Shown: positions 25,258 to 34,147, counted from the stretch's first letter. The stretch is 64,000 nt of DNA from Thermodesulfovibrio yellowstonii DSM 11347 (GCF_000020985.1 NC_011296.1:1602001-1666000); one strand, 5' to 3'. Numbers and translations are program-made. Notes: generated from the letters alone by a model not told the origin.

Positions 25258-28008
25258 TCATCCCACCAATACCTCATTTAATTCCTCTAAAATTATATCA
25301 GATTCTGTCCCAAAGAGGTAGTGGAATCTCATGAGTCCGCCCTTTTCGTAAAAGGGGGCGTAATCAAAGTCTTCTAATTCTATGGAGCATGAGGTGGCTA
25401 TATGGTCTTTTATCATTGTGAGCCATTCAAGTTGTTCAGGTGTAAAGGTTTTGCCAGAGCGTTGCTGTTCTCTTAGCCAATCGCTAAATCTCTCCTCAAC
25501 TATCTCTGGAAAGGGCTCAAGAAACTCGGTGCTGCCGAGAGTAAAGCGGAGGAGGGAGATTATATCTGTAAGCAGTCTCTGAGGACCTGCCTTTTTGACC
25601 TTTGACCTTTCAAGTTGCTCATAGGCTTTCCATACAAGCTCTGTTGTAAGGTAATAGGGTGGTTTCTGAATTGCATCGGCAAGCCTCTTTATCTCTTCAT
25701 AGGTTATGTGCCTTCTACCATAGGGCTTTTTGTAAAGAAGTTCAATAGCAATAAGCTCGTCTTTGTTTTCTTCAATAAATCTCTTGAATGTATCTATGAT
25801 TGTCTTTGCCTTCTCCTTAGCAGAATCATCAAATCCAGCAAGTATGACCCTGTCTTTACTTATTGTATCAATAATCTGTTCATTCCTCTTTTTTATTGTA
25901 ATGAGTATCTCTCTTAGGTCAGGGTTATCAAAGGGCTTGCATGCCTCATCAACAAGATTCTCTAAGGCATTCTTTATTTGCTCATTAGAGGGATTATCCG
26001 TATTAAATATCTCCTTTGCCTTTTCAATCTTTTTGTCAGGGTCTATGGCATCAATAAGCCTGTTAATAATCTCTTTTATTTTTCTTCCACCTGCTAAAGC
26101 TTCAATCTCCCTTCTGTCCTTTTCATTAAGTTCTCTGTCAAGCTTGCTCAAACGGGCTACAAGCGAGCTGAGGGTATCTTCATCCCTGTTTCCGAGAGCT
26201 ACTGAATGAATCAGCTTATCAAAGGGAATACTTCTTTTTCTCTCAAGGGGGCGGGAGTCTGTCTTATCATTCTCACATACACCAACGGCATCTACAATAA
26301 TAAAATGTGTTTTATGAAGGGCATCGGGTGTAACAGCCTGAAGGTCATCAGGGGAAATAACCCTCGTACCCCTTCCCTTCATCTGTTCAAAATAAACACG
26401 TGATTTTACATCCCTCATGAAAATGAGGCATTCAAGGGGTCTTATGTCTGTGCCAGTGGAAATCATGTCAACTGTCACAGCAATCCTTGGATTATAGGAG
26501 TTCCTGAAGCTTACTATAAGGTCTTCGGGTTTTTCTCCTGTTGTCCTGTAGGTAATCTTTTTACAGAAGTCATTTCCCTTTCCAAACTCCTCTCTCACAA
26601 TATGAACAATGTCTTCTGCATGGGAATCATCTTTTGCAAAGATAAGGGTCTTTGGGACTTCTGTCCTTCCAGGAAAAAGTTCTGTAAATAATTTCTCCTT
26701 GAAGGTTTTTATAATTGTCCTTATCTGGTCTGGTGCAACAATATCTCTGTCTAATTGGGAGGGAGTGTATTCAAGGTCTTCATCAAGCTGTTCCCATCTA
26801 AGCTGCCTTGTTAATTTATCTCTTTTGTCAACATAAAAGCCCGCTTCAACTTTACTCCCCTTCTCTGTAATCTCTGTCTTTATGCGATAAACGTCATATC
26901 CCACATTCACTCCATCGGCAACTGCTCTTTCATGGCTGTATTCCATAACAAGATTCTGATTAAAAAATCCGAGCGTCTGTTTTGAGGGCGTTGCTGTAAG
27001 TCCAATGATATAGGCATCAAAATACTCAAGAACCTGTCGCCATATATGGTAAATTGACCTATGGCATTCATCTGTAACAATAAAATCAAAGGTCTCTATA
27101 GGAATCTGAGGGTTGTAGGATATCTCCTTTGGTTCATCTGCTGAAGGATATTCAAAACCTGAAAATTCTTCAAGTTCAGGGGAAAACTCTGTCTCTCCCT
27201 TGAGCATTGAATAGAGTCTCTGAATGGTAGTGATGCATACACGGCTTACAGGGTCAATGGTGTTTGAGGTAAGATGCTGAATATTGTAGAGTTCTGTAAA
27301 TTTTCGTCCATCATCAGGTGTTATGTATTGCTGAAACTCATTTCTTGTCTGTCTGCCAAGATTGCTTCTGTCAACAAGGAAAAGAACTCTTCTCGCGTTT
27401 GCAAACTTGATAAGTCTATAGATGAAGCTCACGGCTGTAAAGGTTTTCCCTCCACCTGATGCCATCTGTATAAGTGCCCTTGGTCTGTCTTCTGAAAGAG
27501 ACTTCTCAAGATTTTTGATTGCTTCAATCTGACACTCTCTCAGTCCTTGAGTGTATAGTGGCGGCATCTTTTTCAGTCTGCCTCTTAAGGTATCTTTTTC
27601 ATTAAACCATTCAAGCAATGTTTTTGGTTGATGAAAGGCAAATACTCTTCTTGAGCGTGGTTCAGGGTCTTTTAAATTCCTGAAAAATGTCTCTGTACCT
27701 GTGCTTTCGTAAGCAAAGGGCAGGGTTTCTAATATTATCGGAAGATTGTTGGTAGGGTTTAATATGTATTTCGCAGTTTGTTCTGCAACTCCGCTTAGGG
27801 TTGTCCCTTCAGGCTTTGCCTCAATGACACCAACAGGAACCCTATTTACAAAGAGTAGATAATCAGCGATGCCCTCACTCAAGGGAAATTCACGAACAGC
27901 AACACCTAAGGAATCGCTAAGATTTACTCTACGATAATCCTGAACAACCCAACCAGCTTTTTCAAGAAGATTATCAATCCTTTCTCTTGCCTGTTGTTCT
28001 GGCGTCAT
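25258..28008 (-). CDS. hsdR: Type I restriction enzyme, endonuclease/translocase subunit
   Basis: A 916-residue HsdR of the EcoEI-like type. The N-terminal nuclease site is ADYLLFVNRVPVGVIEAKPE (PD-(D/E)xK pattern). The helicase motor has QMASGGGKTFTA (Walker A), TDECHRSIY (motif II), LTATP (motif III) and MKGRGTRVI (motif VI region). The C-terminal 200 residues fit the HsdM/S-contact domain. With HsdM and HsdS it translocates and cuts unmodified DNA. It is the first gene of the island; the divergent ferredoxin gene starts 126 bp away. Confidence 0.93.
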   Translation of the reverse strand: MTPEQQARERIDNLLEKAGWVVQDYRRVNLSDSLGVAVREFPLSEGIADYLLFVNRVPVGVIEAKPEGTTLSGVAEQTAKYILNPTNNLPIILETLPFAYESTGTETFFRNLKDPEPRSRRVFAFHQPKTLLEWFNEKDTLRGRLKKMPPLYTQGLRECQIEAIKNLEKSLSEDRPRALIQMASGGGKTFTAVSFIYRLIKFANARRVLFLVDRSNLGRQTRNEFQQYITPDDGRKFTELYNIQHLTSNTIDPVSRVCITTIQRLYSMLKGETEFSPELEEFSGFEYPSADEPKEISYNPQIPIETFDFIVTDECHRSIYHIWRQVLEYFDAYIIGLTATPSKQTLGFFNQNLVMEYSHERAVADGVNVGYDVYRIKTEITEKGSKVEAGFYVDKRDKLTRQLRWEQLDEDLEYTPSQLDRDIVAPDQIRTIIKTFKEKLFTELFPGRTEVPKTLIFAKDDSHAEDIVHIVREEFGKGNDFCKKITYRTTGEKPEDLIVSFRNSYNPRIAVTVDMISTGTDIRPLECLIFMRDVKSRVYFEQMKGRGTRVISPDDLQAVTPDALHKTHFIIVDAVGVCENDKTDSRPLERKRSIPFDKLIHSVALGNRDEDTLSSLVARLSKLDRELNEKDRREIEALAGGRKIKEIINRLIDAIDPDKKIEKAKEIFNTDNPSNEQIKNALENLVDEACKPFDNPDLREILITIKKRNEQIIDTISKDRVILAGFDDSAKEKAKTIIDTFKRFIEENKDELIAIELLYKKPYGRRHITYEEIKRLADAIQKPPYYLTTELVWKAYEQLERSKVKKAGPQRLLTDIISLLRFTLGSTEFLEPFPEIVEERFSDWLREQQRSGKTFTPEQLEWLTMIKDHIATSCSIELEDFDYAPFYEKGGLMRFHYLFGTESDIILEELNEVLVG

Positions 28009-28043
28009 AACATTCCCTTAAAGTTTCATATGAACATTATAAC

Positions 28044-28072
28044 AGAACATTTAGTTAACTAATAAGTGTTCT
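28044..28072. promoter_or_regulatory. Nested palindrome between divergent hsdR and ferredoxin genes
   Basis: AGAACA (28044-28049) and TGTTCT (28067-28072) enclose a perfect 12-bp palindrome TTAGTTAACTAA (28051-28062). A TATAAT at 28097-28102 points towards the ferredoxin gene, with a poor -35. The palindromes could be an operator for either side; nothing shows which. Confidence 0.45.
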
Positions 28073-28134
28073 AATTTAATTTCATGCTAAAAAGTGTATA
28101 ATTAATCATAGATTCCATCATTCAGGAGGCTAAG

Positions 28135-28809
28135 ATGAAGGGAAAAAACTTTACAAGGAGGGAATTTATAAAGGCTGCTGGAGCTGGTGCCACTCTTTTG
28201 CTTGCTAACAAATTTGGAATTCATTCTTTAGCATGGGCTGATAGTAAAAAGAAAACTTTAAAAATGGTGCTTGTTGACTATACTAAATGCACTGGATGTA
28301 GAACCTGTGAGGCAGTCTGCTCAGCCTATCACAATCCTGTTATAGTTAATGGTAAAAGTCTTCCAGGGCTTGGAAACCCTGTGTATTCAAGAATACGTGT
28401 GCATAGCTTTAATCCAGACGTGGACATCCCCAATGTGTGCAACATGTGTCCTGATGCACCCTGCGTTAAAGCCTGTCCTGTTGAGCCAGAGCCAAAGACA
28501 GGGCGGAGAGCCATTTATAGGGATGAGAAAACTCAAACCATTCAGAATGACCCCAAACGCTGTATTGCCTGCGGAAGCTGTGCAAAAGCCTGTGCTGAGC
28601 AAAGAACTGGTGTTATTGAGCTTGACCCTCAGACAGGAAAACCTCGCCCCACATGTAACCTCTGTGGAGGAGAGCCTCAATGTGTAAAACACTGTCCCTT
28701 CAATGCTCTTTCTGTTGTTGAGGTTAAAACCAGTAGCAAATTTTACGGTAAATCACCCAAAAAGATTGCCACTGAGCTTTCAAAACAGTGGTATGGCAAA
28801 GTAATTTAG
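28135..28809 (+). CDS. Four-cluster ferredoxin with Tat-like leader, AOR partner
   Basis: A 224-residue iron-sulfur protein. The N-terminus TRREFIKAAGAGATLLLA, followed by LAWA, is a twin-arginine leader with a plausible cleavage site. The body has CTGCRTCEAVCS, CNMCPDAPCVKACP, CIACGSCAKACAE and CNLCGGEPQCVKHCP, enough ligands for four 4Fe-4S clusters, as in DmsB/HycB-type electron-transfer subunits. It lies 10 bp before AOR and is probably its electron partner. The Tat leader is odd because AOR has none. Confidence 0.85.
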   Translation: MKGKNFTRREFIKAAGAGATLLLANKFGIHSLAWADSKKKTLKMVLVDYTKCTGCRTCEAVCSAYHNPVIVNGKSLPGLGNPVYSRIRVHSFNPDVDIPNVCNMCPDAPCVKACPVEPEPKTGRRAIYRDEKTQTIQNDPKRCIACGSCAKACAEQRTGVIELDPQTGKPRPTCNLCGGEPQCVKHCPFNALSVVEVKTSSKFYGKSPKKIATELSKQWYGKVI

Positions 28810-28819
28810 GAGGCGTAAA

Positions 28820-30628
28820 ATGAGTTCAATTAAGGGATATTATGGTAAATTGCTTTACATAAACCTTACGACCGGCAAGATTGAAAAAAGGGAAATCCCT
28901 GAGGAAGACCTTGCCAAATTTATCGGAGGACGGGGTTTAGGAGTAAAAATTTTATGGAATCATCTGCAAAAACCCGGAGTTGACCCACTTTCCCCTGAAA
29001 ATCCTCTCATTTTCATGACAGGTCCCTTTTCTGGATTTCCTGTTCCTTCTTCATCAAGAACCTGTGTGGTTACAAAATCACCTATAACATCTCCTGTGCA
29101 TTCTCCCTATCCACATGCATCAACTCTCACATACTCAAATATTGGTGGATTCTTCGGTCCTGAGCTTAGGTTTGCAGGTTATGATGGAATTGTAATTACT
29201 GGTAAAGCAAACTCTCTCTGCTACATTGTGATAGATGACGATAAGGTAGAAATTCGTGATGCTAAGAAATTTAAAGGCATGCGGACAGATGCCTTTGACA
29301 AGGCAATTTTGGAAGAACTCAAAGATAGAAGATATAAAACAGTATACATTGGACCAGCTGGTGAAAATCTTGTCCGATATGCCTCCATACTTCACACTTC
29401 TACCCGTGCAGCAGGTCGTGGCGGGGTGGGATGTGTTATGGGTTCAAAAAATTTAAAAGCTATTGCAGTAAAGGGAAGTAAGCAGCCCGATGTTGCTCAT
29501 CATAAAAAATTTATTGAAATTCTTGAAAAAGCCAGATTAGTGTTAAACAACTCTCCTAATACAAAAAACTGGAGATCCTATGGAACAGCTGGCTATATTG
29601 TAAAAAGTAGTGATCAAGGCACAGAAACAGTGCGTAACTTCAGAGAAGGCACTTTCCCGGAAGCATATAAAATTGGTGCAGAGGCAGCAAGAAGGGATGT
29701 CTGGGTAAGGGATATTGCCTGTATGTATTGCCCACTTGCCTGCAAAAAGAGCGGCCGCACAAAGGGTAAATATGGTGGTATTGTTCATGATGGGCCAGAG
29801 TATGAAACCGGAACAATGCTTGGCTCTAATCTTTTAATATCAGACATGGCTGGTTTACTCAAGATAATCTATAATGTTGATGACCTTGGTTTAGACGCAA
29901 TTTCAACTGGAGCAGTTATCGGATTTCTAATGGAAGCCTATGAAAAGGGAATGATTAATAGAAAATTCCTTGACGGAATTGAGCTTAAATGGGGAAGCGT
30001 TGATGCAACCCTTGCCATAGTACAAAAAATTGCATACAGAGACGGGATCGGAGACCTTGCCTCAAAGGGTGTAAAGGCATTATTTCAAAAAATTGGTCAG
30101 GGTAGTGAAAAGTTTGCCATACATGTAAAAGGACTTGAGCTTGCTGCCCACAACATTCAAGCAAATCCGCCAAGAGCACTCTGCTATGCTACTGCAAACA
30201 GGGGTGGATGTCACTTAAATGGTGACAGTGTTGAAGCGCAGAATTTTAGGGCTATGATTGACTCAACAGGAGTATGTTTATTCGCTGCCATGGATAAAGT
30301 CTATGAAGAACCAATAATTTCCATGCTCAGTGCAATAACAGGAGTTGAATATGACAGAGCACAGTTTCTTAAGGCAGGAGAGAGAGTCTTTAACTTAGAA
30401 AAGCTCTTCAACTACTGTGAGGGCTTCCGAAGAGAAGATGATTGGTTACCTGACCGCTTTTTTGAAGATGCCTTCACAATAGGACCGAAAAAAGGTGCTG
30501 TACTTGATAGGGCTAAGTTCCGTGACATGCTAACTCAATATTACAAAGAAAGAGGTTGGGATCCTGAAACCACCAAACCTACGGAGGCTAAATTAAAGGA
30601 ACTTGAGCTGGATAAAATTATTAGTTAG
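28820..30628 (+). CDS. aor: Tungsten-type aldehyde:ferredoxin oxidoreductase
   Basis: A 602-residue AOR, which oxidises aldehydes to acids (or the reverse with strong reductant) using a tungstopterin and one 4Fe-4S cluster. The family patterns GYYGKLLYINLTTGKIE, GGRGLGVKIL and MTGPFSG open the protein. CMYCPLACKK and the later GVCLF provide the cluster cysteines. Length is standard for the family. It has no signal peptide. It forms an operon with the upstream ferredoxin. The in vivo aldehyde is unknown. Confidence 0.92.
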   Translation: MSSIKGYYGKLLYINLTTGKIEKREIPEEDLAKFIGGRGLGVKILWNHLQKPGVDPLSPENPLIFMTGPFSGFPVPSSSRTCVVTKSPITSPVHSPYPHASTLTYSNIGGFFGPELRFAGYDGIVITGKANSLCYIVIDDDKVEIRDAKKFKGMRTDAFDKAILEELKDRRYKTVYIGPAGENLVRYASILHTSTRAAGRGGVGCVMGSKNLKAIAVKGSKQPDVAHHKKFIEILEKARLVLNNSPNTKNWRSYGTAGYIVKSSDQGTETVRNFREGTFPEAYKIGAEAARRDVWVRDIACMYCPLACKKSGRTKGKYGGIVHDGPEYETGTMLGSNLLISDMAGLLKIIYNVDDLGLDAISTGAVIGFLMEAYEKGMINRKFLDGIELKWGSVDATLAIVQKIAYRDGIGDLASKGVKALFQKIGQGSEKFAIHVKGLELAAHNIQANPPRALCYATANRGGCHLNGDSVEAQNFRAMIDSTGVCLFAAMDKVYEEPIISMLSAITGVEYDRAQFLKAGERVFNLEKLFNYCEGFRREDDWLPDRFFEDAFTIGPKKGAVLDRAKFRDMLTQYYKERGWDPETTKPTEAKLKELELDKIIS

Positions 30629-30684
30629 TAGATTATTTTATTTCTTTTTTTATTTCAGAAGTTCTTTAGGCTCGGGCTGGCATT

Positions 30685-30740
30685 AAAGTTTTATCTTGCC
30701 ATTCCAAAAATAAATATAGTATATTTATTAATAAAACTTT
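30685..30740. promoter_or_regulatory. 10-bp inverted repeat in the promoter of the toxin-antitoxin pair
   Basis: AAAGTTTTAT at 30685-30694 is the exact reverse complement of ATAAAACTTT at 30731-30740, 36 bp apart, ending just before the ribosome-binding site of the next gene. Toxin-antitoxin operons are usually autoregulated through such repeats. A weak terminator for AOR is the alternative. Confidence 0.4.
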
Positions 30741-30755
30741 TATGGAGGTGTTAAT

Positions 30756-31130
30756 TTGTTAATAGTGGAAGAAAAAAAAGAGTTTACGTTGCGGGGAAAA
30801 AAAATAACTATATGTAAAGATGATGTTTTAAAAATTTTATCAAAATACAAAGAAGAATCTTATCCGCAAAAAGGGCAAACTTCCAATTATTATCTTGTTT
30901 TAGAAGGAAAACTTATTCCTATTAAAAAAGCTTTGTTATTTGTTTTAGAAGATTTAGGACATGATTTTACTATACTTGATTTTGTTACACATGATGCTGT
31001 TCGTATTTTTCGCGCCTTAGGGTTTCCGATAGTTGTTGGTAAAGGCAACAAAAATCTTTTAAAATCCTTTATCGGTAGCCTCAGTCTTCAAGGGAATGCG
31101 ATAGAGGACAAGAAAAATATATATGAATGA
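30756..31130 (+). CDS. Putative antitoxin of a PIN-domain toxin pair
   Basis: A 124-residue protein with no fold I can name. The start is TTG, supported by a GGAGG seven bases upstream. Its last 8 bp overlap the PIN-domain gene, the usual order for antitoxin and VapC-type toxin. The N-terminal FTLRGKKITICKDDVLKIL could be a small beta/helix DNA-binding domain, and the C-terminus is lysine- and asparagine-rich, as in tails that wrap toxins. The function is inferred from position. Confidence 0.6.
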   Translation: MLIVEEKKEFTLRGKKITICKDDVLKILSKYKEESYPQKGQTSNYYLVLEGKLIPIKKALLFVLEDLGHDFTILDFVTHDAVRIFRALGFPIVVGKGNKNLLKSFIGSLSLQGNAIEDKKNIYE

Positions 31131-31512
31131 AAATTTCTATCTTCTTGATACCTCTTTTATTGTTGCTTTTCTGTCTTCAAAAGATGTTCACCATAAAAGA
31201 GCTTTAGAACTTTTTGTGCAAACTGAAGGTATATTTGCTTCTAATTTCTTAGTTTTTCAAGAAACAGTAACTGTTATATGCAGAAGAGCAAGAGAACAAA
31301 ATATGCTCTCATCAAATTTATTCAGAATAATTAATGATTTTTTCAATACAATAATGATAATTAATGAAATACCACCTAGGGAAGAAATATTAAAAATCAT
31401 GGAAAATTCTCAATTTCTTTTAAGTTTTACAGATGCTTCATTAATTTATTATTCTGGCAAACTTAAAGCAGAAATTCTCACATTTGACAATAACCTGCTT
31501 TCAATCAAATAA
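31123..31512 (+). CDS. PIN-domain ribonuclease toxin (VapC-type)
   Basis: A 129-residue PIN domain. The first acidic site is LLDTSFIVAF, the middle glutamate is in FQETVTV, and the distal acidic cluster is FTDASLIYY and LTFDNNLLS, so the usual three to four carboxylates that bind Mg2+ are present. PIN toxins cleave tRNA or other RNA. Overlap with the upstream gene suggests a toxin-antitoxin pair. The gene converges on the amidotransferase gene, with only 3 bp between the stops. Confidence 0.82.
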   Translation: MNENFYLLDTSFIVAFLSSKDVHHKRALELFVQTEGIFASNFLVFQETVTVICRRAREQNMLSSNLFRIINDFFNTIMIINEIPPREEILKIMENSQFLLSFTDASLIYYSGKLKAEILTFDNNLLSIK

Positions 31513-31515
31513 AAT

Positions 31516-32205
31516 TTATTCGCCCCAGAAAGCTTTATAAAAATTCTTTGCTCGCTGAGAGTATTCGGAGAGCATTTTTTCTGCTTCAGTAAGAATCTGC
31601 TCTTTTAAAGGATGGTCTTCAAACCATTCAATTAGCATCTCTTTTGTTACTTCAATATGAAACTGCAAAGCATAGACATTATCTTTGTATCTAAATGCCT
31701 GATTTTCATAGACTGAAGACTTTGCAAGATGCACTGCCCCAATAGGCAAATCAAAGGTATCTCCGTGCCAGTGAAATACTTTAAATTTTCTCCATACATC
31801 ACCAACAGAAGGATGCTTTGCAAGAGAAATCATTACAGGGTCCCTTAAACCATCACCGGTAAGTTCTATATCATGCCAGCCTATTTCTTCGCCATGTCCT
31901 TTATATACCTTTGCACCGAGTGTATAGGCAATGAGCTGAGCGCCAAGACATATTCCAAGCACCTTTAGATTTCTATTTATTGCCTCTCTTATAAGCCTTG
32001 AAACCACCTTAAGATGGGGATATTTATCCATCTCATAAACCCCCATAGGTCCACCCATTACTATTAAACCGCTATAGCCCTCAAGAGTTGAGGGTGTATC
32101 GCCATCTTCTGATTCAAAAATTTTATAAGGCGTGGAATTCTCAACTAAATAATTCTCTATACTGCCAGGACCTTCTGTCTTTATATTCTTAATTATCGCT
32201 ATCAT
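31516..32205 (-). CDS. Class I glutamine amidotransferase-like protein
   Basis: A 229-residue stand-alone class I amidotransferase of the GMP synthase-like type. The nucleophile is in VLGICLGAQLIAYTLGA, and the His-Glu pair is in ALQFHIEVTKEML, so the triad is intact. HWHGDTFDLP is typical of the family. There is no attached synthase domain. It overlaps the nifA gene by 17 bp and so is probably co-transcribed with it, which suggests a link to glutamine metabolism, but the acceptor is unknown. Confidence 0.83.
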   Translation of the reverse strand: MIAIIKNIKTEGPGSIENYLVENSTPYKIFESEDGDTPSTLEGYSGLIVMGGPMGVYEMDKYPHLKVVSRLIREAINRNLKVLGICLGAQLIAYTLGAKVYKGHGEEIGWHDIELTGDGLRDPVMISLAKHPSVGDVWRKFKVFHWHGDTFDLPIGAVHLAKSSVYENQAFRYKDNVYALQFHIEVTKEMLIEWFEDHPLKEQILTEAEKMLSEYSQRAKNFYKAFWGE

Positions 32206-33724
32206 GTAAATTTACTCCCTTTTTTATAATAATTCCGTATTTTTTTATTCTATAATTAAGCTGCCTTTCAGTAAGACCCAAAGCCTGTGCGGTTTTTCTT
32301 ATATTGAAATTAAATTTTGGCAGCGTATCCATTATTCTAATTCTTTCAAGTTCCTCAACCTCTGTGGGAAGCTTTAAATCTCCTAAGGAATAGGGCTTTA
32401 ATTTAAAAACCCCTCTAACAGTATCAGGAAGGTCGTAGACCTTTATTTTACTACTCTCTGTCATGACAACAAGCCTTTCTATAGTGTTTGCAAGTTCTCT
32501 TACATTTCCGGGCCAATCATAGGAAACAAGCACTTTTAAGGCTTCTTCATCAATTGAAACAGATTTTCTATAAATATTGCAGAAACTCTTAAGATAGTAC
32601 TCCACAAGCAGAGGAATATCCTCTTTTCTTTCTCTTAGAGGTGGAATATAAATTGGAATAACATTAAGCCTCCAGAATAGGTCTTCCCTGAAGTTTCCCT
32701 TTCTTATTTCCTCTGAGAGGTCTTTGTTTGTAGCTGATATGAGTCTTACATCTACCCTAATAGTTTTTGATGAACCAAGAGGCTCAACTGTTCTTTCCTG
32801 AAGCACCCTCAGTAGCTTTGGCTGAAGTGAGAGTGGTAACTCTGCTATTTCATCAAGAAAAATAGTGCCTCCATTTGCCTGTTCAAATTTACCAATTCTT
32901 TTTACAGCACCTGTGAATGCACCTTTTTCTGAACCAAAAAGTTCTGCCTCAAGAAGATTTTCTGGAATTGCTGCACAGTTTATTGCAACAAAGGGTCCCT
33001 TTGCTCTTTTACTTTGAAAATGAATTGTCTTTGCTATAAGCTCCTTACCTGTGCCAGATTCTCCAAACAGTAGCACTGTGGCATCTGTTGAAGCAACTTT
33101 CATTACTGTTTTAAGAACTGCCTGAAAAGAAGGTGACTGTCCAACAAGATTGGGAAAATTGTATCTGTCCTTAAGCTGAGCTCTCAGAATAATATTTTCA
33201 TCTTCCATGATTTTATAGCTTTCCCATAATTTGATAAACTGTCCAATTAAAGAGGCAACCACAGAAAGCACTCTTAAGTCATCATCCACATCTCCTTGCT
33301 CTTCAGCATAAATTCTGTCAGCAGATATAACACCAAGTATTTCATCCTCTATTCTTATAGGAACACAAAGAAAAGAAATGCCTTTTTTATTAGGTCTACT
33401 TCCTGTTTTATTAAGAAACTGAGGTTCTTTCTCTATATCTGGAATAAACATCGGCAACCCTGTCTCTATAACTTTGCCTACAATACCTTCACCAATTCTA
33501 TATCTTCCTCTGCTCATCTCTTCTTGAGTTAATCCATAGGCAGCAACAATACTGATTTCTTCTGTCTTTTTATCAAAGATAAAAATACTACCTCTTCTCA
33601 TATCAAGCTCTTTTGATAAAATTTCAAGGACAGAATATAGATTTTGCGCAAGGTCAAAGGAAGACGTTAAAACTCTGCTTACCTCAAAAAGTGCCTTCAA
33701 TTCTATGTTTTTATGTCTGGTCAT
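32189..33724 (-). CDS. nifA: NifA-like sigma-54-dependent transcriptional activator
   Basis: A 511-residue activator from the ATG at 33724; an in-frame TTG at 33742 would overlap the operator. Residues 1-170 form a GAF domain (FIFDKKTEEISIVAAYGL, RIGEGIVGKVIETG). Residues 200-430 are the AAA+ domain with Walker A GESGTGKELIA, the sigma-54 loop GAFTGA, and GGTIFLDEI. A Fis-type helix-turn-helix ends it (NIRKTAQALGLTERQLNYRI). It is the natural activator for the three sigma-54 promoters nearby. No obvious ribosome-binding site precedes either start. No cysteine-rich redox linker typical of oxygen-sensing NifA is seen. Confidence 0.87.
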   Translation of the reverse strand: MTRHKNIELKALFEVSRVLTSSFDLAQNLYSVLEILSKELDMRRGSIFIFDKKTEEISIVAAYGLTQEEMSRGRYRIGEGIVGKVIETGLPMFIPDIEKEPQFLNKTGSRPNKKGISFLCVPIRIEDEILGVISADRIYAEEQGDVDDDLRVLSVVASLIGQFIKLWESYKIMEDENIILRAQLKDRYNFPNLVGQSPSFQAVLKTVMKVASTDATVLLFGESGTGKELIAKTIHFQSKRAKGPFVAINCAAIPENLLEAELFGSEKGAFTGAVKRIGKFEQANGGTIFLDEIAELPLSLQPKLLRVLQERTVEPLGSSKTIRVDVRLISATNKDLSEEIRKGNFREDLFWRLNVIPIYIPPLRERKEDIPLLVEYYLKSFCNIYRKSVSIDEEALKVLVSYDWPGNVRELANTIERLVVMTESSKIKVYDLPDTVRGVFKLKPYSLGDLKLPTEVEELERIRIMDTLPKFNFNIRKTAQALGLTERQLNYRIKKYGIIIKKGVNLHDSDN

Positions 33725-33732
33725 ACATTGGA

Positions 33733-33761
33733 CGGCAAACAATTGCCGATAAACTATTATA
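33733..33761 (-). promoter_or_regulatory. nifA promoter (-10) with overlapping GGCAA-N4-TTGCC operator
   Basis: On the minus strand an extended -10, TGTTATAAT, has its hexamer at 33761-33756; the -35 is weak. Eight bases later the perfect palindrome CGGCAA-N4-TTGCCG covers 33748-33733, over the expected start site. It is the same GGCAA-N4-TTGCC element found at the glutamate synthase promoter and, with one mismatch, at glnA. This suggests nitrogen-dependent repression of nifA. Confidence 0.62.
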
Positions 33762-33819
33762 ACATTTGCGGTTAAGAAATGGAAGAGACAATAGATATAG
33801 GAGTCAATTTACCATCTAT

Positions 33820-34147
33820 TTAATATTCATCCAAAGCCTCTTCAAAATATTTATCAAATAAATATTTAACATCTGGATACTTCCTTAAAATCTGCATTTC
33901 GTAATTTTCTTTGAATTGGTCTGAAATCTTATAGATACACTCACCTTCAATTGCTTCCATTTGTAGTAAGCTATGGCATTCCTAAAGAAAAACTAAATCT
34001 AATGTATAAGGCTTAAAAAATTCAGATAGTTCATTATATAAATCTGAATAAAGTATTTATAGCCCTTTTCTTTTGAGAACCAAACACATAGGCAAGGGCT
34101 ACGTTATATTTTCTAAAAAGTCCTGAGAGTTTTTTAATTTTCTCCAT
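33820..34147 (-). pseudogene. Broken MNT-family nucleotidyltransferase
   Basis: From an ATG at 34147 the frame reads a normal nucleotidyltransferase start (MEKIKKLSGLFRKYNVALA, then VFGSQ), then stops after about 37 codons. The remainder of a similar protein resumes in other frames (SEFFKPYTLDLVFL, then after a stop ECHSLLQMEAIEGE, and RKYPDVKYLFDKYFEEALDE), ending at 33820. The GS motif is followed by a deletion and there are at least two frame breaks. It fills most of the 499-bp gap between nifA and glnK. A dead toxin-antitoxin remnant is likely. Confidence 0.7.
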
